Numbered from the stretch's first letter, positions 44,381 to 54,154 are shown. The stretch: DNA of 64,000 nt from Roseburia porci (GCF_009695765.1 NZ_VUNI01000009.1:34087-98086); one strand, 5' to 3'. Notes: generated by a model not told the origin, from the letters alone. Numbers and translations: made by a program.

Positions 44381-46021
44381 TCATTTTGCAACGGATGACC
44401 GCTTTTCTTTTTCCAGTCTGCGATATTCACTCGGTGTCATTCCGGTCTGTCTTGCAAACAGTTTTCGGAAATGTTTATCATCATAATATCCGGTCTGTTC
44501 TATGATCTGCTCAATGCCAAGATCCGTTTCCCGAAGAAGCTGCTGCGCCTTTTTCATGCGGATCTCCGTCAAAACATCAATGTAATTTTCTCCGGTCTGT
44601 TCCTTGAATTTACGGCTGAAATAACTCGTACTGAACCCGCAGTGTTCTGCGATCGTCTCCAGATTCACAGGCTCCGCATAATGCACTTTCATATAAGCAA
44701 TCGCATGTGAAGCCAGTTCGTGTTCATCCGATAATTCATTCTGCATCATATGGCTGATCTCCAGAAGAAGAAGCTGCAATTCCTTCATCCTCTCATGTCC
44801 GTCAAATACATGCTGCAAAGCAAAAAAACGCATATCCGGAAAAATCCTGATCCGGCTTGCCTTTTCCATTTTCTTGACCTGCTTTTGCATCTGCCAGCAG
44901 AACCTTGCATATGCAGGGGGATATTCCTGAAATTTTGGCTCCGTTTCCTGATAAAAATGCTCAAACCATGCTTCGATATGCTCCATATCTCCCAAAGCCA
45001 CATAGCGGCACAACTCACGGATACTACGGTTCGACAGGCAGCGGTCGAGACGTTCTGTCACTCCCGGATGTTCACTCGCATATAATACCTGCCCCGGTTC
45101 TGCCATGCGGTATTCCGACACGTACATAGCGCCATCCAAGGACGCACGGATGTCTTTCATCTGTTCCACCATTGGCCCAACAGCAATCGTAACCTCAAAT
45201 TTACCATACGTATCCTGCATCTGTGTGATCTGTCTGCGCAGTTCTTCCAGTTCTTCTCTCTTACGTGACTCTACACAATCCTCCGGGTAATTTACGATCG
45301 CAACCAGTCCAAACGGATCTACTTCCCCAATGATGATTTCACCGGCGCTCTCCAGCTGATGAATAATAAGCAGTGAAATCTCCCGCAAAAACCTGGAATC
45401 CTTATTATATAGTTCAAACTGATCCACCGTAATTGCAATAGCCTGATAGTGAAGTGCATTCAGCTTCGTTCCATATCTCCGATTTATCTCCGGAAGCAGA
45501 TAATCCACATCCTCCGGTTTATCCAGAAGATACTGTAAAAGCCGTTCCATGATCTTCTGCCTTTTGTTGAACTCATATTCTTCCAGCCGTCTTCGATCCT
45601 CACGCTGCTTGCAGAGCGCCAGAAGCCGTCTCGTACATCTGGCGATCCGTTCTGTGATCTCGCCGGAATCCTCAGTTTCAAGGATCACTTCATCGACATG
45701 TGCCTTCACTGCCCGGTACAAAAGTTCAAAGCTTTTCTCCTGTATAAACAAAATCACTGCGGCACATTTATTTCTGGTCTTTAATCTGTCAAAAAAATTC
45801 CAGAGCGTCTCATGGTTCTCATTTACCCATTCCTGATATGCTTCCCCATGTCCTTCCGCATTTGTAAAACGGATCAGAAAAAGCAACGGCCTGTTCAAAT
45901 CCATATCACAGGCATGATTGAGATGAAACTCCTTTACCGTTCTCTCAAAGGGTCCAAAACAAGCGGAATCTGTGATCTCACTAATATCAAATTTCCTTGT
46001 ATAAATCTGAAGCGTTTCCAT
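44381..46021 (-). CDS. AraC-family regulator with a receiver-like N-terminus (YesN-type)
   Basis: 546 residues. The C-terminal 100 are a double helix-turn-helix AraC domain (NLETIAEHCGFSTSYFSRKFKEQTGENYIDVLTEIRM, then GIEQIIEQTGYYDDKHFRKLFARQTGMTPSEYR). The first 130 residues resemble a degenerate receiver/PAS-like fold but the phospho-accepting Asp is not obvious. The middle is like the sensor part of YesN-type factors. The start is ambiguous: 46021 has GGAGG only 3 nt away; an ATG at 46051 would place a GGTGCAAAAGCACC hairpin in the gene. Confidence 0.88.
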   Translation of the reverse strand: METLQIYTRKFDISEITDSACFGPFERTVKEFHLNHACDMDLNRPLLFLIRFTNAEGHGEAYQEWVNENHETLWNFFDRLKTRNKCAAVILFIQEKSFELLYRAVKAHVDEVILETEDSGEITERIARCTRRLLALCKQREDRRRLEEYEFNKRQKIMERLLQYLLDKPEDVDYLLPEINRRYGTKLNALHYQAIAITVDQFELYNKDSRFLREISLLIIHQLESAGEIIIGEVDPFGLVAIVNYPEDCVESRKREELEELRRQITQMQDTYGKFEVTIAVGPMVEQMKDIRASLDGAMYVSEYRMAEPGQVLYASEHPGVTERLDRCLSNRSIRELCRYVALGDMEHIEAWFEHFYQETEPKFQEYPPAYARFCWQMQKQVKKMEKASRIRIFPDMRFFALQHVFDGHERMKELQLLLLEISHMMQNELSDEHELASHAIAYMKVHYAEPVNLETIAEHCGFSTSYFSRKFKEQTGENYIDVLTEIRMKKAQQLLRETDLGIEQIIEQTGYYDDKHFRKLFARQTGMTPSEYRRLEKEKRSSVAK

Positions 46022-46203
46022 AGTCCTCCATTTTTGGTGCTTTTGCACCATGGTCTATTTTGTCCTGCAAATTTTACACCTTGTTTCCACAAATATACCA
46101 TGCTATTATACTCTTGTAAACAGGAAACGAAGTAAAACATTTTCCTGAGAATGAAGCAAATAAAGTCAATTGACCCCATCTTTTGACTTGACTATATATT
46201 GTA

Positions 46204-46304
46204 ACCCTTTCCTTTATTCCCCTTATAAAATTATATACCCCCAGCTCTGCCGGGAATGCAGAGCACGACACCACAAATGTACCCCCATTTGATGGTGTTT
46301 TTTT
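46204..46304 (+). ncRNA. small RNA, paralogue A (about 100 nt)
   Basis: Shares 34 identical bases (46188-46221) with the copy at 62377-62410, covering a TATATT -10-like box and a C-rich 5' part (AACCCTTTCC, ATTCCC). A hairpin follows, GCTCTGC-loop CGGGAAT-GCAGAGC (46244-46264); the loop GGGAAT is complementary to ATTCCC at 46216-46221, so a pseudoknot can form. The terminator ACACCA.../TGGTGT ends in seven T (46298-46304). No open frame of note; the flanking genes are on the other strand. Confidence 0.7.
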
Positions 46305-47081
46305 CTATTCTCCGATCGTAAGTTCATCCAGAAGATGCAGGTGATGACGTTCTACCAGCTCCATACATTTTCTGTAATTATCGACATCTTTTATATTATT
46401 CACACAATGTGCATCCAGTCCAAGTACTACATCATTTCCCACTTCACCGGCAACTTTCCAGAAACGGTCAGCCGGATACTGTTTTCCCTCTGCCATGCCA
46501 AGAACATTGACTTCCAACGGAATCTGCAGTTCTTTCATTCTTCTGCAGAGTCTGGTCATCTCCCAGTCATATACCGAATCCATTCCCTGATAGTTTATAA
46601 TATCCGGGTGTGCAAGATAAAGATAACTTCCAGTCTCCATTCCGCTGATCACAATGTCTACATACTCCCGAATCCTGCTCTCATCATTCGTTGGAGTTCC
46701 CGTATACGGACCATCTTTCTCGCTTTTGAAGAAATGCTGTCCCATGATCATGTAATCACAGCCGAGGCTTCTGAACATTGCCATCTGCTGTGGATAAAAC
46801 TCCGGAATATATTCAGCTTCAAATCCAACATAGATCTTAATGTCATCTTTATATTCTTCTGCAAGTTTGCGGATACATCCAACGTATTCTCCTGCCTGAT
46901 CCATCGTCATTCGTATATTGGAAACAAAACCATCCTGAAACGGACATGGGATATGATCCGAGAATCCGAATGTCTCGATTCCCATATCAATTGCTGCCTC
47001 AATATATTCTCTTTCTGTTCCGTTTGCATGCTGGCATCGGAATGTATGCGCATGATAATTTGCTTTTAAAAAGTCCTGCAT
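46305..47081 (-). CDS. PHP-domain histidinol-phosphatase-type hydrolase
   Basis: 258 residues, a metal-dependent TIM-barrel phosphoesterase. Motifs: NYHAHTFRCQHANGTEREYIEAAIDMG near 8, FGFSDHIP near 38, VGFEAEYIPE near 80, MIMGQHFF near 110, YLAHPDI near 160, LGLDAH near 225. These supply the trinuclear metal site of HisK-like enzymes. Whether histidinol phosphate is the real substrate is unsure, since no his genes are close. 24 bp after the HD-domain gene in the same direction. Confidence 0.9.
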   Translation of the reverse strand: MQDFLKANYHAHTFRCQHANGTEREYIEAAIDMGIETFGFSDHIPCPFQDGFVSNIRMTMDQAGEYVGCIRKLAEEYKDDIKIYVGFEAEYIPEFYPQQMAMFRSLGCDYMIMGQHFFKSEKDGPYTGTPTNDESRIREYVDIVISGMETGSYLYLAHPDIINYQGMDSVYDWEMTRLCRRMKELQIPLEVNVLGMAEGKQYPADRFWKVAGEVGNDVVLGLDAHCVNNIKDVDNYRKCMELVERHHLHLLDELTIGE

Positions 47082-47105
47082 TTTCCTGTTCTCTTTCTTA
47101 TTATT

Positions 47106-47885
47106 CTATGTCTGGAAGTTCCTGTCCTGCTCCAGAAAACGGTTCATCTCTTCCCTGATATGGACGAACTGTTTCTTTGTCACCGGATTATCCGTCGGAA
47201 AATCCATCATCCGGTCCAGATATCCCTGTTCTTTTACAATTGCCCGGCTCTCAGGGTACACAAGCTCATACACAAGGGAAATGTGTCCCACTGCATGATC
47301 CACTGCCGTCTTCTTTAAACTTCTTAATATCGCATGATGCCCGTCAAATGCCTGCATCACTTCTGCGGTAACTTCACTGGTGCGGAGTTCTTCTGTTGTC
47401 ACATTGTAGATTTCTTCCATCGGTGTGTCAAGGTTTACGCGCAGAATATCGATCTTATCGGCATCCCTCAGCAGATTACAGTACATCTGTGTTTTTTCAT
47501 CAAGTCCTTCCGGAATACGGTATGCACTGTGCCACCGCACAGCGGTCTGAAGAAGTTTGTCCCATCTGTTCTCAGGCAGAAAGCTGCGTATGCGCCCCTC
47601 TTCTCCAAACAGGATCTCACAGCTTAACTGCGCATGGTCAACGGAATCCGCATCCGAAAATGTATGATACCTCCGTATCTGTTCAAACCTTCCGATATCA
47701 TGTAAAAGTCCGCACATCCATGCCAGATCCAGTTCTTCGCCGGAAAGTCCGATCGAACGGCCGATCCGGTCACACAGTCCTGCCACGCGGTATGTATGAT
47801 CAATCTTAAGCTTTATTTTCGGATCGCTGCTGTTATAGTGATCCGTATATTCAGCAAAAGCCTGTTTTGCTGCTTCTCTGTTCAT
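47106..47885 (-). CDS. HD-domain metal-dependent hydrolase
   Basis: 259 residues. HD motif HTYRVAGLCDRIGRSI ... CGLLHDIGRFEQ near 30-65, with TFSDADSVDHAQLS near 80 and RDADKIDILRVN near 145 providing the remaining ligands. The family acts on phosphate monoesters, nucleotides or cyclic dinucleotides; substrate not clear. GAGGAAAT ribosome site. First of a pair with the PHP gene 24 bp downstream, which suggests a shared pathway. Confidence 0.9.
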   Translation of the reverse strand: MNREAAKQAFAEYTDHYNSSDPKIKLKIDHTYRVAGLCDRIGRSIGLSGEELDLAWMCGLLHDIGRFEQIRRYHTFSDADSVDHAQLSCEILFGEEGRIRSFLPENRWDKLLQTAVRWHSAYRIPEGLDEKTQMYCNLLRDADKIDILRVNLDTPMEEIYNVTTEELRTSEVTAEVMQAFDGHHAILRSLKKTAVDHAVGHISLVYELVYPESRAIVKEQGYLDRMMDFPTDNPVTKKQFVHIREEMNRFLEQDRNFQT

Positions 47886-47980
47886 ATTTCCTCATCCTTC
47901 CGTTTTTCACACTTATCAATGTAGCATTTTCTGGTATTTTTTTCCATACCAATTTGCACTCATATCTAAAGAAATGTATA

Positions 47981-48009
47981 TTGCACAAAACAAATCCACC
48001 CATTATAAT
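47981..48009 (+). promoter_or_regulatory. near-consensus promoter of the 345-aa membrane protein gene
   Basis: TTGCAC (47981-47986), 17-bp spacer, TATAAT (48004-48009). The leader is about 65 nt. Confidence 0.8.
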
Positions 48010-48079
48010 TAATTTATAAAGTTCATACTTTTTTTATAACATTTTTAAATAACATTATACAAAAGAAGGGAGTATACAT

Positions 48080-49117
48080 ATGTTATTTCAAGTTTATGGT
48101 GACGGATCTTCTTATCAGTTACTCGGCTGGATTCTTGTATTCGCAGCTCTTGTAATCATGAATGAGATCGCACGTCGTACAAAAATCGGAGGACTTCTTT
48201 GCTTTGTAGTTCTTCCAGCAATTCTTACCGTTTACTTTATTGCAATCTATGTAAGTGCGGCAAACGGTGCCGAGTGGGCTTTAAACAACCCGACTTACGT
48301 ACATATGACCAGCTGGTTCCACTATGCGAAGTTATATGCTGCAACTGCAGGATGTATCGGTTTCATGATGCTCAAATACAAATGGAGCATCGGTTCCAAA
48401 GAATGGTTTAAAGTTTTCCCATTCGTAATCGTAGCAATCAACATTCTGATCGCTGTCGGAAGTGATTTCGAATCTGCTATCTGCGGTGCTCAGGCATTAT
48501 CTGAAACAGGAACAAGATGGTGGTTATCATCTGAAGGCGTATGGTTATACGGTGGATGGTGGAACGTTGTCAATGGTATCGCAGGTCTGATTAACATCTT
48601 CTGTATGACAGGATGGTGGGGAATCTACTCATCCAAGAAAAAAGATGATATGTTATGGCCGGATATGACATGGGCATTTATCGTTGCTTATGACATCTGG
48701 AACTTCACCTACACATACAACAACCTTCCTACACATTCCTGGTATTGTGGTCTTGCATTACTGCTTGCTCCTACATTTGCAAATGTATTCTGGAACAAGG
48801 GTGGCTGGATTCAGAACCGTGCAAACACACTTGCATTATGGTGCATGTTTGCCCAGGTATTCCCATTATTCCAGGATCAGGGTAAATTCGCAGTTCTCCC
48901 TGTATTATACGCAGACGGCACAATGGATAAATTAACACATCCATCTGCTGTAAATCCTACTATGCAGGGTGTTGTAGCTGTACTTGCACTCGTTGCAAAC
49001 GTAATCTGCATCTTTGCTATCGCAAAACGTGCAAAAGCACAGGGAATCAACCCATACAAACAGGAAGTATTCAAAGGAACAAAAGACTTCGAAGAAGCTA
49101 TGTCCAGAGCAGAATAA
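48080..49117 (+). CDS. polytopic membrane protein, DUF5692-like, probably highly expressed
   Basis: 345 residues, about nine transmembrane segments, rich in Trp (WHW-like pockets such as TRWWLSSEGVWLYGGWWNVV, MTGWWGIYSSKK). It resembles the DUF5692 family of Clostridium membrane proteins, function unknown. Ribosome site AAGAAGGGAG. Codon use is strikingly even and biased to a few codons, unlike neighbours, and the promoter is nearly ideal, so high expression is likely. The terminator at 49130-49167 closes a single-gene unit. Confidence 0.8.
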   Translation: MLFQVYGDGSSYQLLGWILVFAALVIMNEIARRTKIGGLLCFVVLPAILTVYFIAIYVSAANGAEWALNNPTYVHMTSWFHYAKLYAATAGCIGFMMLKYKWSIGSKEWFKVFPFVIVAINILIAVGSDFESAICGAQALSETGTRWWLSSEGVWLYGGWWNVVNGIAGLINIFCMTGWWGIYSSKKKDDMLWPDMTWAFIVAYDIWNFTYTYNNLPTHSWYCGLALLLAPTFANVFWNKGGWIQNRANTLALWCMFAQVFPLFQDQGKFAVLPVLYADGTMDKLTHPSAVNPTMQGVVAVLALVANVICIFAIAKRAKAQGINPYKQEVFKGTKDFEEAMSRAE

Positions 49118-49129
49118 TCCAGATTATTT

Positions 49130-49167
49130 AAAAGGAGCTGACACACTTTTGTGTGCAGCTCCTTTTT
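49130..49167. terminator. bidirectional terminator
   Basis: AAAAGGAGCTG and CAGCTCCTTTTT arms with inner ACACA/TGTGT. Serves the membrane protein gene and, on the other strand, the M23 peptidase gene. Confidence 0.9.
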
Positions 49168-49188
49168 CTGTATACCGCCCGTTCTCTC

Positions 49189-50301
49189 TTACTGCGCCTT
49201 CTGTTTCTCTACTTCCGAAATGCAGATCTTCGTTGTCCTGCTCCACTCTTTTGTCTTTTCGTCCCTTGTCACCGCACTCCGGTGTTTCTTTAGAAATTCT
49301 GTCAGCGGATAACAGTTGATCCAGATTTCATTATCACTCTCTTTCTGGCTTTCGTCAAAGACCAGTTCCATTCCAAAATGCAGATGTACGACTTCAATGT
49401 TGTTCACGTTTTCCTTTTTACTGTATCCGGTGTGCCCCATATAGCCAATTACGTCTCCAGCCGTAACAATGTCCCCTTCTTTCAGTCCTTCCGCATATGG
49501 CCGATCCTGTCTCAGATGTGCATAGTAATAATACCTCTGCCTGTCAAAACTGCGGATTCCAATCCGCCAGCCACCATACTGGTTCCATCCAAGCGCTTCT
49601 ACATACCCGCTTTCCACTGCAATGATCGGTGTACCGATGAGTCCCATCATATCGTGTCCGAGATGCGGTCTGTTGTAGCCATACGACCGGGCAGAGCCAA
49701 AATCATCTCCTGAAGAATAGTCGAAACCCTCCGCAATCGGGGAATACGCCATAAGTCCATACTGCTCTTTCATACTTCCATCCTCGGTCTCTTCCTGAAA
49801 TGTGCCAACCATTCCTCCAAGTACGGCCGTATATGCCTTTTCATAATAATTAAAATACTCCATACCCTCGGTAAGTTCCTCCAGAGAAGTTCCAGACTCC
49901 AGGCTTTCTGCGGCTTCGTCAACACAGGATAAGGCATTTTTTCCAAATTTGCCTCCATTTTTTGCAGCTGCGTAGGCGAGCAGATCGATCCAGCTGACCG
50001 TTTTTTCCGTATCATCCGACTTCTCAGCTGCCTTTGTGTCCTGTTTCTCATGCGATTTTACATCCAGCTCATATGCCCGGCACAAAGCCTCATAAGTGGG
50101 ATTAAATTCCACATAGTGGATGTAATCACCGCTGTTCTTGTTCGCCTCTGCGAACTTTGTGTTCTCCTCCGGAGTATGTGATACAATCTGTATCATGACA
50201 AGTATGATCCCCAAAAGCTCCGCACCAATGCCAAGAGCCAGCCACTTTACGCGGCTGGCTCTGCTTCTTGCAAAACGATAAATTTTTCTTCTTCCTGCCA
50301 C
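49189..50301 (-). CDS. M23-family (LytM/VanX fold) cell-wall peptidase, membrane anchored
   Basis: 370 residues: N-terminal membrane helix (LALGIGAELLGIILVMIQIVS), a helical middle, and a C-terminal LytM domain with H...D (RPHLGHDMMGLIGTPIIAVESGYV) and HLHF (EVVHLHFGMEL) zinc ligands, plus HTGYSKKE. It should cut peptidoglycan cross-bridges outside the cell. The start is a GTG at 50301 with GAGG 8 nt upstream. 52 bp after the SulP gene in the same direction; a shared message is possible but unproven. Confidence 0.9.
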   Translation of the reverse strand: MAGRRKIYRFARSRASRVKWLALGIGAELLGIILVMIQIVSHTPEENTKFAEANKNSGDYIHYVEFNPTYEALCRAYELDVKSHEKQDTKAAEKSDDTEKTVSWIDLLAYAAAKNGGKFGKNALSCVDEAAESLESGTSLEELTEGMEYFNYYEKAYTAVLGGMVGTFQEETEDGSMKEQYGLMAYSPIAEGFDYSSGDDFGSARSYGYNRPHLGHDMMGLIGTPIIAVESGYVEALGWNQYGGWRIGIRSFDRQRYYYYAHLRQDRPYAEGLKEGDIVTAGDVIGYMGHTGYSKKENVNNIEVVHLHFGMELVFDESQKESDNEIWINCYPLTEFLKKHRSAVTRDEKTKEWSRTTKICISEVEKQKAQ

Positions 50302-50353
50302 ATCTGACCCTCATAGTTTTCCTATATCCTATGATTATTCAGATGTTCGCATT

Positions 50354-52012
50354 TTATTCCTCATTTCCTGTCGCACACTGCGTTGCCCACTCCAGAGCAG
50401 CCTCAATATTCGGACGGAAATTCTCTTTTCCAACTTTATCGATAAATCCGGCTTTTTCCATAACATGCATCGGCTGTGCATTGACATGGGATAAGATCAG
50501 ACGGATATTCTGTTTCCTGCAGATATCCAGAAGGTTCTCAAGTGCATTCATTGCAGTAATATCAAGCGCCGGAACTGATCTCATACGAAGTACCAGACAC
50601 TTTGTAAAATCCTTGAATTCAATCTCTGTAAGCACTTCTGCAGCTCCAAAGAACAGAGGACCTGAGATCTCGTAAACGCGGACATGTTTTGGTACATCTG
50701 CCAGTTCATTCTTATCCACATCCAGATCTTCTTCCTCTTTGTAATGCCAGCCATATACGTCCGTCTCATCGCTCATACGTTTCATGAATAACAGACATGC
50801 CATGACCATTCCAAACTCAATCGCTACAACAAGATCAAATGCAATGGTAAGTACAAACGTCGCAACAAGGACAAAAATATCACTTTTCGGTGCTGTTTTA
50901 CAAAGCTTCACAAACGGCCGCCACTGACACATATTATAAGCGACCTGGAACAGGATTGCTGCGATCGTCGGCATTGGAATCCATGCTGCATACGGCATAA
51001 GTACAACAAGAATCAACACCAGCGTCAGTGCATGCACCATTCCGGCTACCGGCGTACGTCCGCCACTTTTGATATTGGCTGCGGTTCTTGCGATTGCACC
51101 GGTTGCAGGGATTCCTCCAAACAGTGCCGATCCCATATTACCGATTCCCTGTGCGATCAGCTCCGTATTGGATCTGTGCTTACTGTTTACCATTCCATCC
51201 GCAACCACACAGGAAAGAAGGGATTCGATTGCAGCCAGTACTGCGATAACGAGTGCATTGGACAGCTGCGATTTGATGAGTCCAAAACTTAAATCCGGAA
51301 GTGCAAAAGTCGGAAGCTTATTACTGATCGTATAAAGATCACCAATGGTATTAACCTTTAAGTTCAGACCTTTCACCATAAGAATTCCGGCAGCAACTGC
51401 AATAAGAGAACCCGGAATTTTTTTATTAATATATGGCCAGATGATCAGAATCGCCAGACAGATCACGCCAACGAGAACTGCCATCCAGTTGATCGTATCG
51501 ATATTCGAGATAAATGCATGAAATTTTTCTACGGTTTCTACCGGTTTTTCCCCATGCTGATAAGTAATCCCGCCAAAATCCTTCAGCTGTCCGATGAGGA
51601 TTGTGACAGCGATACCTGCTGTAAAACCGGTTGTGATCGTATACGGAATAAATTTGATCAAACTTCCAAAATGGAAAATTCCCATAAGAATCAGGAAAAT
51701 ACCTGCCATAACGGTGGCAACGATGAGTCCTGACATTCCGCTTGTAGCTACGATTCCGGCAACAATCGTCGCAAACGCTGCTGTCGGTCCTGCAATCTGT
51801 ACGGTACTTCCACCGAAAAACGAGATCAAAAATCCTGCAATGATCGCAGTGTAAAGTCCCTGCTCCGGTCCAACACCGGACGCAAGTGCCAGTGCGATCG
51901 ACAATGGCAGTGCAATGATTGCTACAATAATACCGGATATTACATCCTTGATAAACTGCTCTTTACTATAATTTTTCATGGTAGTAAACAGCATTGGGCG
52001 AAAAACTTTCAT
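50354..52012 (-). CDS. SulP-family anion transporter with STAS domain
   Basis: 552 residues. Ten or more transmembrane helices with DVISGIIVAIIALPLSIALALASG (SulP opening) and FGGIPATGAIARTAANIKSGG-type core near 300, then a C-terminal STAS domain (VRVYEISGPLFFGAAEVL, LRMRSVPALDITAMNALENL). Possible substrates are sulfate, bicarbonate or other anions. The start at 52012 (MKVFRPMLF) follows AAAGGATTTAG. The leader contains a 20-bp palindrome and two direct repeats (see below), which may bind a regulator. Confidence 0.93.
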   Translation of the reverse strand: MKVFRPMLFTTMKNYSKEQFIKDVISGIIVAIIALPLSIALALASGVGPEQGLYTAIIAGFLISFFGGSTVQIAGPTAAFATIVAGIVATSGMSGLIVATVMAGIFLILMGIFHFGSLIKFIPYTITTGFTAGIAVTILIGQLKDFGGITYQHGEKPVETVEKFHAFISNIDTINWMAVLVGVICLAILIIWPYINKKIPGSLIAVAAGILMVKGLNLKVNTIGDLYTISNKLPTFALPDLSFGLIKSQLSNALVIAVLAAIESLLSCVVADGMVNSKHRSNTELIAQGIGNMGSALFGGIPATGAIARTAANIKSGGRTPVAGMVHALTLVLILVVLMPYAAWIPMPTIAAILFQVAYNMCQWRPFVKLCKTAPKSDIFVLVATFVLTIAFDLVVAIEFGMVMACLLFMKRMSDETDVYGWHYKEEEDLDVDKNELADVPKHVRVYEISGPLFFGAAEVLTEIEFKDFTKCLVLRMRSVPALDITAMNALENLLDICRKQNIRLILSHVNAQPMHVMEKAGFIDKVGKENFRPNIEAALEWATQCATGNEE

Positions 52013-52077
52013 AACTAAATCCTTTCTTTTTTGCATAAGAAAAGGGACAAATTACGAGAATCTGTCCCATCACATAA

Positions 52078-52097
52078 CTAAACTAATATTAGTTTAG
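52078..52097. promoter_or_regulatory. 20-bp perfect palindrome upstream of the SulP gene
   Basis: CTAAACTAATATTAGTTTAG is fully symmetric and lies 66 bp before the ATG. Upstream of it, CGACAAATTT occurs twice (52137-52146 and 52156-52165, 19 bp apart). These look like operators of unknown regulators. The message 5' end also holds a GGGACA/TGTCCC hairpin (52044-52066). Confidence 0.5.
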
Positions 52098-52230
52098 CAA
52101 AGTTCCTGCAAAATAAAAAGGGGATTCCGCAAATAACGACAAATTTCTACGGAATCGACAAATTTATAAAGTTTTTATAAAGTTTTTAAGTTATTTTTAT
52201 GGAATTATTTACCGTTTCTTTACCGGAGGT

Positions 52231-54066
52231 CTATTCAACACTCTCTTCAAACACACGGTATACCTTTTCATTAACCCTTCTGATCCTGCTTTTTGAAAAT
52301 TTGCAGATCTTGCGGTCATAGGTCAGTATTCCATTGATCTCATCCTCAATATCATTTAACTGGGTATAGATTGTTGCGCTGAGTCCCTTGCTGATGTTCG
52401 GATAAATGTCCCTCTCATACAACTGTTCGTATGCATCGCTAAGTCCATCCTCATTTTTGCAGTCCTTATAGCCAAATTCTGTTTCACTGTACAGATGTCC
52501 AAGCACCGGACACGCATAACCTCCAAATTCTGTCAATGCAGTCACCCGTTTTCCATCCGTTTTGAACTGGAGCGGACGAAGATAATTATGGATGCTGTTC
52601 ACATCTCCGCCCTTCTGGTCAAACCAGCCACAGGCTTCGTTGATCAGCCGGTATGGATCTTCGGCGCGGATAAGTTCCGTTGCCTTTTTCGCATCAAACT
52701 GTCCCCATCCCTCATTAAATGCCGTCCAGAGGGCAATTGACGGATGGTTATATAAAAACAGAATCATCTCCTGCAAATCTTTCTGATACTGCAGCCGGCC
52801 TGCCTCGTCTTTTCTTGCAAACCATCCATAATGCTTATCTTTTACGTGTTTTCCAATCATCGGAATGCCATTCGGAAGATAGGTAACGAATGTGGTATTG
52901 TATTCTCCCCCGCCATTTGGCATATCCTGCCATACGATCATTCCAAGTTTATCACAATGGTAGTAGAAACGCTCCGTCTCTACCTTTACATGCATCCGCA
53001 GAGTATTAAAGCCAAGTTCTTTCATCTTCATGATGTCATATTTCAGTGCCTGGTCTGTCGGAGGTGTCATCAGACTTTCCGGCCAGTAGCCCTGTGCCAG
53101 CACTCCATGAAAGAAAAATGGCTGATTGTTCAGATAAAAACGCCAGATTCCATTCCCGTCCTTTTGCTTGTGGAATTTGCGCATTCCAAAATACGACAGA
53201 ACAACATCCCTTCCATACTGGATCCGGATCTGATAGAGGTCCGGTGTCTCCGGTGTCCATGGATGCATTTCAGGGATCGTGATCGTGGTATCTTCGGCAT
53301 TTTTGTCCATTTTTCCATTATAAATACATGCGCCTTTGAAAAAGATCTGAATATGAAGCATATTCGGATATGGGTTTCTCTCAAGCACTCCATGATATTC
53401 TTCCGGTCCGAAAAGTCCTTCTCCGTCGTTTGTGACAGTCTTGATCTCAAGCTTTCCCTCATCAAAAAGAGGTGTCAGTTTCAGGCTTTTTATGTATCTG
53501 CCCGGCACGCTTTCGATCCATACCGGTTTCCAGATGCCACTGCTTGGTGTGTAGAAAATGGATGCCATCTTTCCGGTCCGCACAAGCTTCTGTTTGCCCC
53601 TTGCATGCGAAGATTTCTCCGTCAGATCGCGCACCCGCACAGTCAGTTCATTATCCTCTTCCGGCTTAAGACCATCCGTAATATCAAACGTAAACGGCAG
53701 ATATCCGCCTTTATGTCCTCCGATCCATTTCCCGTTGATCCAGACCTCACATTCCTGATCCACTGCACCAAAATGAAGCAGTACCCGTTCACTTATAAAC
53801 GCTTCCGGAATCGTGAATATTTTCCGGTAATGCAGATATTCCTCCGGCTGCAATACTTTCTGCACGCCGGATAATTCCGTCTCCGGAGAAAACGGAACCA
53901 GGATCCTGCCATCGTATTTTGAAGGTTTTTCCTTTCCGCCGATTGCATAATCCCATTCTCCGTTCAGGCTGAAGAAACTGTCCCTGACCATAGTCGGACG
54001 AGGATATTCACTGTGTATCTTCCCGGTATTCAATTGTTCTCCCCATTTGGTCTTCAGCTGGTTCAT
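52231..54066 (-). CDS. glycoside hydrolase family 2 (beta-glycosidase)
   Basis: 611 residues. Sugar-binding and immunoglobulin-like domains, then the TIM barrel. DPYRLINEACGWFD, TAFNEGWGQFD (acid/base Glu region, N-E) near 450 and TALTEFGGYACP (nucleophile Glu in TEFGG) near 525 are the GH2 landmarks. Substrate not fixed: beta-galactoside, mannoside or glucuronide are options; the length is short of LacZ. No signal peptide, so a cytoplasmic enzyme acting on imported oligosaccharides. Single gene with promoter TTGACT-N17-TATTCT at 54133-54105. Confidence 0.92.
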   Translation of the reverse strand: MNQLKTKWGEQLNTGKIHSEYPRPTMVRDSFFSLNGEWDYAIGGKEKPSKYDGRILVPFSPETELSGVQKVLQPEEYLHYRKIFTIPEAFISERVLLHFGAVDQECEVWINGKWIGGHKGGYLPFTFDITDGLKPEEDNELTVRVRDLTEKSSHARGKQKLVRTGKMASIFYTPSSGIWKPVWIESVPGRYIKSLKLTPLFDEGKLEIKTVTNDGEGLFGPEEYHGVLERNPYPNMLHIQIFFKGACIYNGKMDKNAEDTTITIPEMHPWTPETPDLYQIRIQYGRDVVLSYFGMRKFHKQKDGNGIWRFYLNNQPFFFHGVLAQGYWPESLMTPPTDQALKYDIMKMKELGFNTLRMHVKVETERFYYHCDKLGMIVWQDMPNGGGEYNTTFVTYLPNGIPMIGKHVKDKHYGWFARKDEAGRLQYQKDLQEMILFLYNHPSIALWTAFNEGWGQFDAKKATELIRAEDPYRLINEACGWFDQKGGDVNSIHNYLRPLQFKTDGKRVTALTEFGGYACPVLGHLYSETEFGYKDCKNEDGLSDAYEQLYERDIYPNISKGLSATIYTQLNDIEDEINGILTYDRKICKFSKSRIRRVNEKVYRVFEESVE

Positions 54067-54104
54067 GCCCTATTTTACCTTTGTATTTGTACTTGCTATC
54101 TTTC

Positions 54105-54133
54105 AGAATATCTTATTCCGCATTTTTAGTCAA
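54105..54133 (-). promoter_or_regulatory. promoter of the GH2 gene
   Basis: Minus strand TTGACT (54133-54128), 17-bp spacer, TATTCT (54110-54105). Confidence 0.6.
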
Positions 54134-54154
54134 TATTTCCAGTATTTATTCTAA

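Noticed and set aside
46335..47069. 244-codon open frame on the plus strand
   Set aside because: Antisense to the PHP hydrolase, whose metal motifs are unmistakable; no ribosome site.
52831..53874. 347-codon open frame on the plus strand
   Set aside because: It is antisense to the GH2 gene, has no ribosome site at its start and reads as scattered Cys/His/Arg-rich sequence, as expected of a shadow frame.
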